This document shows positions 1-9,423 of a stretch of DNA of 33,844 bases, piece by piece. Made by a program: the position numbers and the translations under genes. Position 1 is the first letter of the stretch, and each line of letters starts with the position of its first letter. The notes beneath the pieces were generated by a model. It did no database searches. It was not told the origin of the DNA and saw only the letters and a list, made by a program, of their open reading frames with translations. Source of the DNA: Colwellia sp. D2M02 (GTDB taxonomy: Bacteria; Pseudomonadota; Gammaproteobacteria; Enterobacterales; Alteromonadaceae). Location of the stretch: contig NZ_JAHKPW010000060.1 in NCBI RefSeq assembly GCF_018860755.1, positions 29,537 to 63,380 of the forward strand. The letters run 5' to 3'.

Positions 1-73
1 AACACACTGTCCGCCGCGATTAAAACGCTTTTATCTCGAACGAAATTTAACCGCGAAAGTTCAATAGCCCCTA
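1..73 (-). repeat. End of a small inverted-repeat (MITE-like) element, cut by the window edge
   Basis: Read on the minus strand, these 73 bases match 24156-24228 with 5 substitutions and no gaps. They begin with the same terminal inverted repeat, TAGGGGCTATTGAACTTTCG. The right half of the element, if present, lies outside the window. It could therefore be a second copy of the short element at 24156-24300 or the end of a full insertion sequence with the same ends. No coding sequence is seen in this part. Confidence 0.75.
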
Positions 74-424
74 GTAATAAATATAAATAAATATTTTCTT
101 TTATAACTACCGTTTTAGGAGAAAATGGTTATTAAAGAGGTACTCTAACTTCACTTAGCAGCTAATAAAGGGTTATGGGGACTTATGTCACTAATTAGTA
201 AGACAGATACCAACCTTATTGCTTAAACATAAAATCCGCTATGAATATCTTATTGATTTAGTTAAGAGAAATTAAAAAGAGGCTTATATGCAGCTTAAAT
301 TATGCCGTTACTCTGAGTAATATGAAAAACGGCTTTTAATCGCCGTTTTCGAACCGACTTGTGGAGTATTCTTACGCAAAGCTTTTTTCGTTACATAAAA
401 ATCCCCACAATAAGTGGAAGAAAC
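74..424. other. Non-coding stretch downstream of the DEAD-box helicase gene
   Basis: There is no convincing open reading frame on either strand; the longest ATG-initiated frames on the plus strand are about 13 codons and lack ribosome binding sites. The only structured element seen is the hairpin at 326-349, a candidate terminator for the helicase gene. The rest is AT-rich sequence with no recognised RNA family. Confidence 0.6.
326..349 (-). terminator. Candidate terminator of the DEAD-box helicase gene
   Basis: AAAACGGC (326-333) pairs with GCCGTTTT (342-349) around an 8-nt loop. On the minus strand the stem is followed by a short run of T. It lies about 75 nt beyond the helicase stop codon. 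The A/T flanks make it look usable in both directions. Confidence 0.55.
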
Positions 425-1732
425 CTACTCAGGCTCAGAGTATCCAGCCCAAATATCGGCATTGATTGTGATTTTCTTTTTACGCTTTTTCTTTCCGCTA
501 CCTTCGGGTTTTGCCATAGGTTTAGCTGGGGCTAAAATAGAGTCCTTGGTAATCTCATCTGCCTCAAAACCTTTAACTTGTTCACGCTCTAAACGAATTT
601 TATTTTTCTTTTCAATTACTTTAAAGTGATGAAAATCTTCATGATCAATTAAAGATAATGCTAAGCCGACTTCGCCTGCTCGACCACTTCGACCAATACG
701 GTGCATATAATCAGCAGGACTTCGAGGTAAATTGAAGTTTATCACAACGGGTAGCTTTTCAATATCTAAACCACGCGCAGCAATATCTGTGGCAATTAAC
801 ATTGCTATTTCACCCGATTTAAACCCCTCAAGTACTCGCGTACGCTCGGTTTGTCCTTTATCACCATGAAATACTTCTGCGCTAATACCACGCTTTGATA
901 ACTTTTGCGCTAAATGCTCACAGTGATTTTTAGCGTTAACAAAAATCAATGCTTGTCGCCATTGGTGTTGCTCAATTAAATGCGCTAAAACTGCCGTTTT
1001 TTCACCTTGATTAACGGTAAAAACACGCTGTACTAAAGTGCTAGCATCGCTGCTTTGCACTTGTATTTCAACTGGATTATTAAGTAATTCTTGTGTTAAA
1101 GCTTGTACTTGTTCAGGAAATGTTGCTGAAAACAATAGTGTTTGTTTAGTTTTAGGGGTTAACGCTAATAACGCAGAAAGCTCTTCAGTAAAACCTAGGC
1201 TTAACATACGATCGGCTTCATCAAGCACTAAGGTATTAACTAAATCGAGTTTAATAGCATTACTTGAAATTAAATCAAGTAATCGCCCAGGAGTTGCCAC
1301 TAAAATATCACAGCCGCCACGTAACGTGAGCATTTGCGTATTCACTGAAACGCCACCAAAAACCGCAACGGTTTTAATTGCACCATTTAAATGTGCCGCA
1401 TAAGATTTTATGCTATCGGCAACTTGCTTGGCTAATTCTCGCGTCGGCACCAAAATAAGCCCAGCAACATAATTACCGTTATGCTGTTTTGTATTTTTTA
1501 CTGAAGCTAACTTTTCAGTGTGCAACTTTTGCAGTAACGGTAAAGCAAAAGTTGCTGTTTTACCTGAGCCCGTATTTGCGCCAGCAATTAGGTCACGTCC
1601 AGATAATACACTTGGAATAGCCTTTTCCTGAATGGGGGTTGCTCGCAGATATTCCAGCTCTGTTAGTCGTGTTAATAAAGGCGATATTAGCCCAAGATCA
1701 GTAAAATTGATTGGTGTTTTGGCTGAGGTCAT
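425..1732 (-). CDS. DEAD-box ATP-dependent RNA helicase, RhlE-like
   Basis: This is a 435-residue cytoplasmic RNA helicase, expected to unwind or remodel RNA duplexes in ribosome assembly, RNA decay or cold adaptation. The superfamily 2 motifs run in order: Q-motif region with TPIQ (32-35), Walker A ANTGSGKT (52-59), PTREL (96-100), TPGR (147-150), DEAD (171-174), SAT, and HRIGRSGRAG near residue 350. The C-terminus ends in a lysine-rich stretch (KKKRKKK) and a short acidic tail, typical of RNA-binding extensions in the RhlE/CshA/DeaD group. The N-terminal sequence around SGRDLIAGANTGSGKT most resembles RhlE. It has Asn where Gln is usual in the AxTGSGKT motif. It is transcribed divergently from the SNF2 gene. 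No clear Shine-Dalgarno precedes the ATG. The general function is firm, the exact subfamily less so. Confidence 0.9.
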   Translation of the reverse strand: MTSAKTPINFTDLGLISPLLTRLTELEYLRATPIQEKAIPSVLSGRDLIAGANTGSGKTATFALPLLQKLHTEKLASVKNTKQHNGNYVAGLILVPTRELAKQVADSIKSYAAHLNGAIKTVAVFGGVSVNTQMLTLRGGCDILVATPGRLLDLISSNAIKLDLVNTLVLDEADRMLSLGFTEELSALLALTPKTKQTLLFSATFPEQVQALTQELLNNPVEIQVQSSDASTLVQRVFTVNQGEKTAVLAHLIEQHQWRQALIFVNAKNHCEHLAQKLSKRGISAEVFHGDKGQTERTRVLEGFKSGEIAMLIATDIAARGLDIEKLPVVINFNLPRSPADYMHRIGRSGRAGEVGLALSLIDHEDFHHFKVIEKKNKIRLEREQVKGFEADEITKDSILAPAKPMAKPEGSGKKKRKKKITINADIWAGYSEPE

Positions 1733-1992
1733 TAAATTATTAGGTTCAAAACAAAAAGGTATAGCACATTTTAGCGTATTTCTGCCTCGCTCAGTTAGTA
1801 AATTCGCTAAAACGCTACATTGAAGCTTTCATGACGCAGTGTTATTATTCAATAACATGATAAATAAATTCAATTAATGGCATTAAATAACAAACTCACA
1901 TATCAGTATATTTGTTATTACAGCTCTACTTATTTTCTATTCTCTTGCTTATACGCTCACTAAACTATTTGAATGCTAACTAATTAAAACTT

Positions 1993-4900
1993 ATGACCAA
2001 AAACACCTTTACCCCTGAATTACTTGAAAAACACTTTAGTAAAAATGAATGGAAAAAAGGCACAAGAATTTTTCAGGACAAAGGCGTTAACACTTGCGCC
2101 CTTGATGGCGGCATAATTAGGGGAGTAGTATTAAGTGAGCGTTCACGCCAATCGAGTTACTTAACAAGATTAGTGTTAAATATTAAACACGATGGCATGG
2201 CGAGTTATTGCGACTGTTACGTTGGGCGAAATTGTAAACATGCGGCTGCCTTAGCACAGCATTTTATTAATGAACATTTTGATCATAATAGCATCGCCTC
2301 TTCTGAAAAAACCGTTGATAAGTGGTTAAGCCGTTTTCAAGCTCAACCTAGTAGATACCAGCCAAACATCCAACAAAAATCTTTATTATATTTTTTAAAG
2401 CCTAACAGTTATGTTGACGGGGATTATTTCACCTTAACAATTAAGTCAACCAAACCTAAAAAAAGCGGTGGTTGGAGTAGCACACTTGGCAGCGAACACT
2501 CTCCTAGCTCGTTAATTAATAGTGCCTATGCAACAAGCGATGATGTATTAATTATTACCGAACTCATGCGCACCAACCAATATGGCGACAATATTAAATA
2601 CTTTGACTTATTTGAACGTATTATTAAAAGTAATCGCTGCTTTTGGCATAATAATTACAATTTAAACGACGCCATTACATTGGGTGAGCCTATAGAAGCC
2701 CAGTGGCAATGGATAGCGCTTGGTAACCATTTACACAAGTTACAGTTAATTTTACCTGAGCCCTCAAGCAGTATTCATATAATTAAAGCCCAACCTCTTT
2801 GTTATTATGATGAAGAACAAAACAGCTTTGGCAAGCTCAACACCAATACTCAATGTGACTTTGAAGCCGATTTACTCAACTCCCCTATTTTTGAAGAAGA
2901 TAAACTGCCTTGGATAATGAATAAGCTCTCAATGTCGCTAGGCGATGCCGTAAAACGGTTGCCTAAACCTAAGACTGAGTTTTCACAAACCTTAAGCACA
3001 CCCGAAGTGCACTTGCACTTTTCAACATCGCTAGAAAAAGATCCGCAATCAGGCTACGTAAAAGTTAACTTTTCCTACCAAGGAAATTTAGTTAACCCAC
3101 ACAATGACAGTGTTACTATTACGCCCAAAACTTTAGATGATGATGGTAATACAATAAAAATTTATCGTGATTTGGCTTTCGAGCAAACTGTTATTGATAA
3201 GCTTATGACCTTAAAGTTTAGCCCGCAGCCTAAAGCGAAACGTTATACCTTTACTAATGAAGATTACTTGAATAAAAACAAAGATCCTAAATATTCAATG
3301 CTGCTGCAAGGTCGCTATTTATGGCATCACTTTTTAGATCAAGAATTACCACTACTTAATGATTTAGGTTGGCATATAAGTTTTGCTGATAATTTTTACT
3401 ACAAAGCACTTGCTACCAATAGTGTTTTTGATGCCGAAATTATTGAGACTGACGACCATGATTTTTTCTCGCTGGGGTTAAACTTAACCATTGATGGCAA
3501 AAAAATGCCTGCATTTCCTATTTTATTAGGCGCTATTGAGCAATTACCTAAAGCTGTACTTCTTGATCGTGAAAAAGAAACACAAATTCCTGCAGATTTA
3601 CCTATTTATGTTGACTTAGATAAAGGCAACTTTGTTGCCCTACGCTACCAAAGCGTACAGCCTATATTAAAACAATTTATTGAACTGTTTATGCCTAATG
3701 CCTTAACGAAAGATGGCACCATGGAGCTATCTCGATTTCAAGGGCATCAAACCTTATCTATGTTAGACGATCAAGGCATGGTAGCAACGGGAACAAGTAA
3801 ACTCAGAACGCTAGCGAATAAATTAAAAAACTTTCAACAAGTAACCACCGTTGCCATACCTGAAGGCTTAAAAGCAACATTACGCACCTATCAACATCAA
3901 GGGTTAAATTGGTTACAGTTTTTACGTGAATATCAATTAAACGGTATTTTGGCCGATGATATGGGCTTAGGTAAAACAATTCAAACCTTGGCTCATTTAT
4001 TAATTGAGAAACAGCAAGGTCGGCTTAACAAGCCCGTATTAATTGTTGCACCAACCAGCGTTATTTTTAACTGGGCCAATGAAATTGAAAAATTTACTCC
4101 GCAGCTTTCTTATCAGGTATTACACGGTAGTAAGCGTAAAGAGCATTTTGACTGCCTTGAAGGTGCTAATGGCATTGAACGCCAAGTTGATATTATTATT
4201 ACCAGTTATGCGTTAATCGCAAAAGATTTACCACATTACTGTGAGCAACAATTTTATTACCTTATTCTTGATGAAGCTCATTATATAAAAAACACCAAAA
4301 CCAAATTGTATCAAGCCTTTATGGCCCTTAAAGCACAACATAAATTGTGTTTAACCGGTACGCCAATGGAAAACCATTTAGGTGAGTTTTGGGCACAATT
4401 TAACTTTTTATTACCCGGATTTTTAGGCGGACAAAGACAATTTAGTAAACTCTTTAGAACCCCTATTGAAAAGCACGGCGATCAAGAACGTAAACAATTA
4501 CTCAACCAACGTATTAAGCCTTTTATATTACGACGAACCAAAGACAAAATAGCCACAGAGTTACCGCCAAAAACTGAAATTATTCAAACACTACGTATTG
4601 AAGGGCAACAGGCGGAGTTATATGAATCGGTACGTTTAGCTATGGATAGTCGCTTAAAAGATATTATTGCCGACAAAGGCTTAAAGCGTAGCCAAATTGA
4701 AGTGTTAGATGCGCTATTAAAGCTAAGACAAGTTTGTAACCATCCAAAACTATTATCACTTGATGGCGCTAAAAAGGTAAATCAGTCAGCTAAACTTGAC
4801 TATTTAATGGAAACTTTACCTGAGCAAATTGATGAAGGACGTAAAATATTAATATTTTCGCAATTTACCAGTATGCTCTCTTTAATTGAAGAAGCACTTA

Positions 4901-5301
4901 TCGCGGATAATATTGGTTATGTTAAGTTAACTGGATCAACAACAAACCGACAAGAAGTGGTAGACAAGTTTCAGCAAGGTGAAGTACCAGTATTTTTAAT
5001 TAGTTTACGCGCTGGTGGTGTTGGTTTGAACTTAACCGCCGCAGATACCGTTATTCATTTTGATCCTTGGTGGAACCCTGCGGTAGAAAATCAAGCAACC
5101 GACAGAGCTTACCGTATTGGGCAAGACAAACCCGTATTTGTTTACAAATATATTATTGAGAACTCAATAGAAGAAAAAATTCAGAAAATACAACAAAATA
5201 AAGCTGAGCTTGCCAAAGCACTATTATCAGAAGAGGTCAGTGACAATAAACTCAGCTTAACCGATGATATTTTAGACTCGTTACTTGCCCCATTAAGCTA
5301 G
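1993..5301 (+). CDS. SWIM zinc finger / SNF2-family ATPase (bacterial Swi2/Snf2, HepA-like helicase domain)
   Basis: This 1102-residue protein has three parts. An N-terminal SWIM zinc finger has ligands C73, C75, C81 and H83 (CxC...CxH). A long middle region has no motif I recognise. The C-terminal SNF2 motor runs from about residue 625: Walker A DDMGLGKT near residue 655, DEAH near 760, LTGTPMEN, and the second RecA lobe ending in QATDRAYRIGQ near 1035. Such proteins translocate on double-stranded DNA and remodel protein-DNA or polymerase complexes; the cellular role of this bacterial class is poorly known. The architecture matches the large SWIM+SNF2 proteins common in bacteria and is longer than RapA-type regulators. 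The ATG at 1993 has no obvious Shine-Dalgarno, but no in-frame alternative is better. It is divergent from the DEAD-box gene, with a 260-bp gap that must hold both promoters. Confidence 0.9.
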   Translation: MTKNTFTPELLEKHFSKNEWKKGTRIFQDKGVNTCALDGGIIRGVVLSERSRQSSYLTRLVLNIKHDGMASYCDCYVGRNCKHAAALAQHFINEHFDHNSIASSEKTVDKWLSRFQAQPSRYQPNIQQKSLLYFLKPNSYVDGDYFTLTIKSTKPKKSGGWSSTLGSEHSPSSLINSAYATSDDVLIITELMRTNQYGDNIKYFDLFERIIKSNRCFWHNNYNLNDAITLGEPIEAQWQWIALGNHLHKLQLILPEPSSSIHIIKAQPLCYYDEEQNSFGKLNTNTQCDFEADLLNSPIFEEDKLPWIMNKLSMSLGDAVKRLPKPKTEFSQTLSTPEVHLHFSTSLEKDPQSGYVKVNFSYQGNLVNPHNDSVTITPKTLDDDGNTIKIYRDLAFEQTVIDKLMTLKFSPQPKAKRYTFTNEDYLNKNKDPKYSMLLQGRYLWHHFLDQELPLLNDLGWHISFADNFYYKALATNSVFDAEIIETDDHDFFSLGLNLTIDGKKMPAFPILLGAIEQLPKAVLLDREKETQIPADLPIYVDLDKGNFVALRYQSVQPILKQFIELFMPNALTKDGTMELSRFQGHQTLSMLDDQGMVATGTSKLRTLANKLKNFQQVTTVAIPEGLKATLRTYQHQGLNWLQFLREYQLNGILADDMGLGKTIQTLAHLLIEKQQGRLNKPVLIVAPTSVIFNWANEIEKFTPQLSYQVLHGSKRKEHFDCLEGANGIERQVDIIITSYALIAKDLPHYCEQQFYYLILDEAHYIKNTKTKLYQAFMALKAQHKLCLTGTPMENHLGEFWAQFNFLLPGFLGGQRQFSKLFRTPIEKHGDQERKQLLNQRIKPFILRRTKDKIATELPPKTEIIQTLRIEGQQAELYESVRLAMDSRLKDIIADKGLKRSQIEVLDALLKLRQVCNHPKLLSLDGAKKVNQSAKLDYLMETLPEQIDEGRKILIFSQFTSMLSLIEEALIADNIGYVKLTGSTTNRQEVVDKFQQGEVPVFLISLRAGGVGLNLTAADTVIHFDPWWNPAVENQATDRAYRIGQDKPVFVYKYIIENSIEEKIQKIQQNKAELAKALLSEEVSDNKLSLTDDILDSLLAPLS

Positions 5302-5327
5302 TTTAGTCACTGTTACAGTGTAATCCC

Positions 5328-5356
5328 CAGAGCGTTTAAAGTCGTTAAACGCTCTG
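5328..5356. terminator. Perfect 12-bp hairpin between convergent genes
   Basis: CAGAGCGTTTAA (5328-5339) pairs with TTAAACGCTCTG (5345-5356) around a 5-nt loop. It lies 27 nt after the SNF2 stop and about 100 nt beyond the oxygenase stop on the other strand. Neither side has a U-tract, so it is either a 3'-end stabilising hairpin or a non-canonical bidirectional terminator. Confidence 0.5.
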
Positions 5357-5460
5357 TAAAGCAACTGAGCACGATAAAAAACAATATCCATCACTCAGCT
5401 TTTCTTAACTTACTTATTGTTAATATATGTTGTAGCGGCGCTAACAATGCATACTATTTA

Positions 5461-6252
5461 TTAATAGAGGGTATCTCCCCTTTTAGCGGCAATGGTATTT
5501 ATTAAAAGTTTAGGGTTGTCAATTTTTTCAAGCATAGCTTGATCAGGTAAACAGTCATCGTCAACATAATCTGCAAAGTCAGCGGCTGAATCAAAAACTA
5601 AAATATCGAGTGCCAGCCTATCTAAGCCATATAAACCACGGTGGATCATATCTGCAGAAAATACTAATAAATCACCTGCTGCAAGTGGTATTTTCACCCC
5701 GTAGGTTAAATCTTCGCTACTATTTCGCCCTTTTTCTTCCTGCCTTACATTATGCTCTTCTTCATTGTCCCAACGTTGGTGTGTACCAGGTACTAACTCC
5801 ATTCCTAACTCGTCAAATAAAGGGACACGTAAATGGACGACTTGTGTTTCTTGAATCGCTTTTTGTTGTCCTGCCAAGTCATGATCATACTGACAATCTC
5901 GGTGCCAAAAATCTTTTTGCTCGGGGTTAACAGGGTTAAAAAATAATTGAGTATTCATAAAGGCAGGCTGTTCAGGGATAAGCGCCTCAACAACCTCCAT
6001 TACTTTTTTAGAGCAGATAAAGTTAAATAACTTAATACGATCATCTGCCTTTAAATATTCGCTGCCGGTAATGAGTGAAGAGTTAAACGCCTCTTCTTGA
6101 TAAAAAGTTTCATTGTCTTTTTTCCATGCTTGATGAAACTTTAATACGGTTTTTCGAAGTGCGGCTATTTCAAGCTCATCAAAGTAGTCTCGAATAACAA
6201 AATATCCTTGGCTATTATATTCGCTACGGTATTGCTGGTAATTAATTGACAT
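5461..6252 (-). CDS. Phytanoyl-CoA dioxygenase (PhyH) family Fe(II)/2-oxoglutarate oxygenase
   Basis: This 263-residue protein has the PhyH-type double-stranded beta-helix signature. The metal-binding HxD is H117-R118-D119 in FWHRDCQ, the distal His is H204 in DMIHRG, and R212 is a plausible 2-oxoglutarate anchor. The VPGTHQRW segment (154-161) is the usual family motif before the second half of the barrel. Such enzymes hydroxylate small molecules (fatty acyl-CoA, ectoine, halogenated or amino-acid substrates); nothing here fixes the substrate. It lies alone between two hairpins, convergent with the SNF2 gene and downstream of the terminator that closes the tpiA-secG-tRNA unit, so it should have its own promoter. 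Family assignment is good; specificity is unknown. Confidence 0.85.
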   Translation of the reverse strand: MSINYQQYRSEYNSQGYFVIRDYFDELEIAALRKTVLKFHQAWKKDNETFYQEEAFNSSLITGSEYLKADDRIKLFNFICSKKVMEVVEALIPEQPAFMNTQLFFNPVNPEQKDFWHRDCQYDHDLAGQQKAIQETQVVHLRVPLFDELGMELVPGTHQRWDNEEEHNVRQEEKGRNSSEDLTYGVKIPLAAGDLLVFSADMIHRGLYGLDRLALDILVFDSAADFADYVDDDCLPDQAMLEKIDNPKLLINTIAAKRGDTLY

Positions 6253-6341
6253 AGATTACAAACGCTTCACTGGTTATATAAATTATGAGACAAAAATACG
6301 GGTTACGGTGCAAGCTGCTTTAAAATACAAACAACAGACAT

Positions 6342-6380
6342 AAAAAAACCGAAACACCTTAATTAAGGTTATTTCGGTTT
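6342..6380 (-). terminator. Rho-independent terminator of the tpiA-secG-tRNA-Leu unit
   Basis: AAACCGAAA (6346-6354) pairs with TTTCGGTTT (6372-6380). An inner palindromic stem (CCTTAA/TTAAGG, 6357-6368) extends the hairpin. On the minus strand the stem runs into seven T residues (complement of 6342-6348). It lies 27 nt beyond the encoded CCA end of the tRNA. Confidence 0.85.
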
Positions 6381-6406
6381 ATTATTTTTTATAGTATATG
6401 ATTTAG

Positions 6407-6491
6407 TGGTGCGGATGGGGGGACTTGAACCCCCACGACCTAAGTCACCAGCCCCTCAAGCTGGCGCGTCTACCAATTCCGCCACATCCGC
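6407..6491 (-). tRNA. leuU: tRNA-Leu (anticodon GAG)
   Basis: This is an 85-nt class II tRNA on the minus strand with encoded CCA (6407-6409). The acceptor stem is GCGGATG (complement of 6485-6491) paired with CATCCGC (complement of 6411-6417). The anticodon arm is CCAGC-TTGAGGG-GCTGG, with anticodon GAG at 6457-6455. The T arm contains GGTTCAAGTCC, and a long variable arm is present, as expected for leucine. It reads CUC/CUU codons. Its place directly after secG matches the secG-leuU arrangement of E. coli, so it is probably cut from the tpiA-secG transcript. Confidence 0.95.
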
Positions 6492-6582
6492 GCAAAACTA
6501 AATCTTATTATTCACTTTAACATTAATTTATTTAAATGATGCAATACTGAGGAAGTATTAACTTCAATAAATTAACTGACGA

Positions 6583-6972
6583 CTAGTTTGGTACGTCGCT
6601 TTCTTGTTCTTTTTTAGCTGGAGCTGAAGCCGGTACATCACTGTTTAATGTTGCAGGTTCAATACTTTCAGCCGGAATAGCATCAACAGCTTGTTCAGCA
6701 GGAACACTTAAGTTGTTCCATTCATCAACCGCTTTAGTACGGTTAGCTGTTAAGTTACCTAAAATTAGGCTGATTGCAAAAAATGCTACCGCTAAGTAGG
6801 TAGTACTTGTTGTTAAGAAGTTACCTGAACCACCAGAGCCAAATACTGTCGCTGAAGAGCCAGCACCAAATGATGCTCCCATATCAGCGCCCTTTCCTTG
6901 TTGAATTAATACTAAACCGATTAAGGCTAAAGCAATTAATACATAGGCAATAATTAAAACTTGATACAACAT
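6583..6972 (-). CDS. secG: Protein translocase subunit SecG
   Basis: This 129-residue inner-membrane protein is the small SecYEG subunit that aids SecA-driven export. The first transmembrane helix spans about residues 3-23 and is followed by LIQQGKGADMGASFG, the family hallmark loop. The GSGGSGNFLTTST segment precedes the second helix (about 56-75). The C-terminal tail of about 50 residues is Pro/Ala/Glu-rich and is the variable part of the family. The start codon lies one base after the tpiA stop, so translation is probably coupled. The tRNA-Leu gene follows at about 90 nt. It is complete and of normal length for gammaproteobacteria. Confidence 0.95.
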   Translation of the reverse strand: MLYQVLIIAYVLIALALIGLVLIQQGKGADMGASFGAGSSATVFGSGGSGNFLTTSTTYLAVAFFAISLILGNLTANRTKAVDEWNNLSVPAEQAVDAIPAESIEPATLNSDVPASAPAKKEQESDVPN

Positions 6973-6973
6973 T

Positions 6974-7744
6974 TTATTTTCCTTTCGCTGCTGAACAAAT
7001 TACGCTGAATTCGTCAACTTTTAAACTAGCACCACCAATAAGACCACCGTCAATATCAGCTTGTGCGAATAATGCTTCACAGTTAGAAGCATTGACGCTT
7101 CCACCATATAATAAAGGCACTTTATTCGCTATTTCAGCATCACATTGCGCTAAAAACTGACGAATAAATTGATGTGTTTCTTGTGCCATTTCTTTAGAGG
7201 CTGTTTTACCTGTACCTATTGCCCAAACAGGCTCGTACGCTATAACAACATCTTTAAATTTTTCTATGCCAATTTCATCAATAACTGGCTGCAGTTGAGA
7301 TGATAATACCACCTCTGTTTGCTCAGTTGCACGTTCACTTTCACTTTCGCCTATACATAATATAGGGGTTAAGCCCGCATTTAATACTGTTGCAACTTTA
7401 TGAGCAACTTGCGTTGATGTTTCTTTGTAAAGCTCTCTACGTTCAGAGTGACCTACAATAACAAACTTAACTGAGCACTCTTGTAGCATATCGGTAGATA
7501 CTTCACCGGTAAATGCACCGCTAGCTTTATCACTAACATTTTGAGCACCGAGCGCGATTGTGTTTTCTAAGCTATTTTCTTTTAACTTATGGGCAAGTTC
7601 AGATAAATAAACAAAACTTGGACAAATTACCACATCAACATTGTCTGATAAGCTAATGTTATGTAAACCACTTACCATAGTATCGACTAGGGCTGAATTA
7701 CCGTTCATTTTCCAATTTGCGGCAACAATTGCTCGTCTATTCAT
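6974..7744 (-). CDS. tpiA: Triosephosphate isomerase
   Basis: This 256-residue cytosolic TIM-barrel enzyme interconverts dihydroxyacetone phosphate and glyceraldehyde 3-phosphate. Catalytic residues are in place: K12 in AANWKMN, H99 in VGHSERR and E171 in AYEPVWAIGTG. The phosphate-binding LLYGGSV segment lies near the C-terminus. The start is backed by GAGG at a good distance from the ATG, and a strong promoter lies at 7796-7824. secG follows after a single base. The tpiA gene sits between glmM and secG, where E. coli has none; this is a known arrangement in related genera as far as I recall. Confidence 0.97.
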   Translation of the reverse strand: MNRRAIVAANWKMNGNSALVDTMVSGLHNISLSDNVDVVICPSFVYLSELAHKLKENSLENTIALGAQNVSDKASGAFTGEVSTDMLQECSVKFVIVGHSERRELYKETSTQVAHKVATVLNAGLTPILCIGESESERATEQTEVVLSSQLQPVIDEIGIEKFKDVVIAYEPVWAIGTGKTASKEMAQETHQFIRQFLAQCDAEIANKVPLLYGGSVNASNCEALFAQADIDGGLIGGASLKVDEFSVICSAAKGK

Positions 7745-7795
7745 ACTTACCTCATAATTTATGCTATCAAATCATTGCTAAAATGAAGCCGCGAG

Positions 7796-7824
7796 ATAGT
7801 AACTAACCTACGCAAAAGATACAA
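7796..7824 (-). promoter_or_regulatory. Sigma70 promoter of tpiA-secG-tRNA-Leu
   Basis: On the minus strand, TTGTAT (7824-7819) and TACTAT (7801-7796) are separated by exactly 17 nt. They lie about 50 nt upstream of the tpiA start. This gives the unit its own promoter, separate from glmM. Confidence 0.65.
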
Positions 7825-8002
7825 GTATTTAAGTGAATATCTTTTACTGATTGCAGCTTATTTGTACGTAATTAATTACCGCGGGCTTTTCATTGTTAAA
7901 ATTGCCGCGACGAGCGCCTCATGAAACCAGATTAACAAGGGCTTGGCACAATAAATACCTTATCAAGTCGAAGCGAGCTACAGGTGACTGCGCTACTTTA
8001 GC

Positions 8003-8032
8003 AACCCAAGCAGCGATAACGCTGCTTGGGTT
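8003..8032 (-). terminator. Long GC-rich hairpin after glmM
   Basis: A 13-bp perfect stem (8003-8015 with 8020-8032, arms AACCCAAGCAGCG and CGCTGCTTGGGTT) has a 4-nt loop. It begins 9 nt beyond the glmM stop codon on the minus strand. The run of T after the stem is only two bases, so termination may be inefficient or factor-assisted. The 7825-8000 stretch beyond it contains no supported gene. Confidence 0.7.
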
Positions 8033-8041
8033 TAGCTCATA

Positions 8042-9379
8042 TTACTTAACTACTTTTACTAGGTCGGCAATTTGGTTAGCTAAACTCGTAACTTCGTCTA
8101 ACTCAGGCCCTTCTACCATAACGCGAATTAAAGGCTCAGTTCCCGACTTTCTTAAAAGTACGCGACCACGTCCTGATAACGTATCATTAACCTTAGCCAC
8201 TTCGGCTTGTACGTCGTTATCTTTTAATGGGTTGTTTTTGCCAGAAAAACGTACGTTAACTAATACTTGTGGCAGCATCGTAATGCCTTGGCGTAAATCG
8301 TATAGCGATTTATTACTTTGACAAACCGCAGTTAATACATTTAACGCAGCAATAACGCCATCACCCGTTGAGGTATGATTTAGGTTAATTATATGTCCTG
8401 AGTTTTCAGCGCCTAACTGCCAACCTTTTTCTCTTAGCAGTTCCATAACATATCTGTCGCCAACATTACTACGGGCAAATGGTACATCAAGTGCCTCTAA
8501 TGCTAACTCTAACCCCATATTACTCATTAGGGTGCCAACAACGCCACCTTGCAGATTACCCGACTTCAAATCATTACTAGCAATAATATAAACCGCTTCA
8601 TCACCGTCGATAACGTAGCCGGTATGATCTACCATCATTAGTCGGTCGCCGTCACCATCAAGAGCTATACCTAAGTCAGCCTCGTGTTCAACCACAGCTT
8701 TACTGATCATATCCATTGAAGTCGCACCACAGCCGTCATTAATATTAGTGCCGTTCGGTGAACAAGCTAACTCAATAACTGTTGCGCCGAGCTCTCGAAA
8801 AACATTTGGCGCAATATGATATGTAGCCCCGTTAGCGCAATCGACAACAATTTTTAATCCTTGTAGCGATAATTGACTTGGGAAGTTACTTTTACAGAAC
8901 TCAATATAACGGCCAGCCGCATCACCAATTCGGCTCGCTTTACCTAAACTAGCTGACTCTACACAACCCATAGGCTCGTCGAGTAAGGCCTCAATAGCAA
9001 GCTCAACTTCATCGGGAAGTTTTTGACCGTCTTGTGAGAAAAACTTAATGCCATTATCATAAAATGGATTATGTGACGCACTAATAACAATACCCGCTTC
9101 GGCGCGAAATGTTTTAGTTAAATAAGCAATACCTGGTGTTGGCATAGGCCCTAAAAGACCAATATCAATACCTGCAGCTGAAAAACCCGCTTCAAGAGCA
9201 GACTCAAGCATATAACCAGAAATACGTGTATCTTTACCGATTAAAACTTTTTTTGTTCCTTGCGCCGCAAGCACTTTACCAGCAGCATAGCCTAACTTCA
9301 TGACAAACTCAGGAGTTATTGGGTATTGTCCCACTAAGCCTCGCACCCCATCGGTGCCAAAATATTTTCGATTAGACAT
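8042..9379 (-). CDS. glmM: Phosphoglucosamine mutase
   Basis: This 445-residue enzyme converts glucosamine-6-phosphate to glucosamine-1-phosphate, supplying UDP-GlcNAc for peptidoglycan and LPS. The phosphorylated serine is S102 in ISASHNP, the same position as in E. coli GlmM. The metal-binding loop DGDGDR gives D241, D243 and D245. The C-terminal [15 protein letters not shown] phosphate-binding loop is intact. It lies 44 nt downstream of folP on the same strand and is very probably co-transcribed with it. It ends at a strong hairpin. Confidence 0.97.
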   Translation of the reverse strand: MSNRKYFGTDGVRGLVGQYPITPEFVMKLGYAAGKVLAAQGTKKVLIGKDTRISGYMLESALEAGFSAAGIDIGLLGPMPTPGIAYLTKTFRAEAGIVISASHNPFYDNGIKFFSQDGQKLPDEVELAIEALLDEPMGCVESASLGKASRIGDAAGRYIEFCKSNFPSQLSLQGLKIVVDCANGATYHIAPNVFRELGATVIELACSPNGTNINDGCGATSMDMISKAVVEHEADLGIALDGDGDRLMMVDHTGYVIDGDEAVYIIASNDLKSGNLQGGVVGTLMSNMGLELALEALDVPFARSNVGDRYVMELLREKGWQLGAENSGHIINLNHTSTGDGVIAALNVLTAVCQSNKSLYDLRQGITMLPQVLVNVRFSGKNNPLKDNDVQAEVAKVNDTLSGRGRVLLRKSGTEPLIRVMVEGPELDEVTSLANQIADLVKVVK

Positions 9380-9423
9380 GGTTAATCCTTATAAATTAAA
9401 CTTTTGTTGTCGTTATTTTTGTA

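Noticed and set aside
7893..8321. 142-codon plus-strand frame over the glmM 3' end and the tpiA upstream region
   Set aside because: It overlaps the end of glmM antisense and the glmM hairpin; the sequence has no recognisable protein motif. The 7825-8000 part is treated as non-coding.
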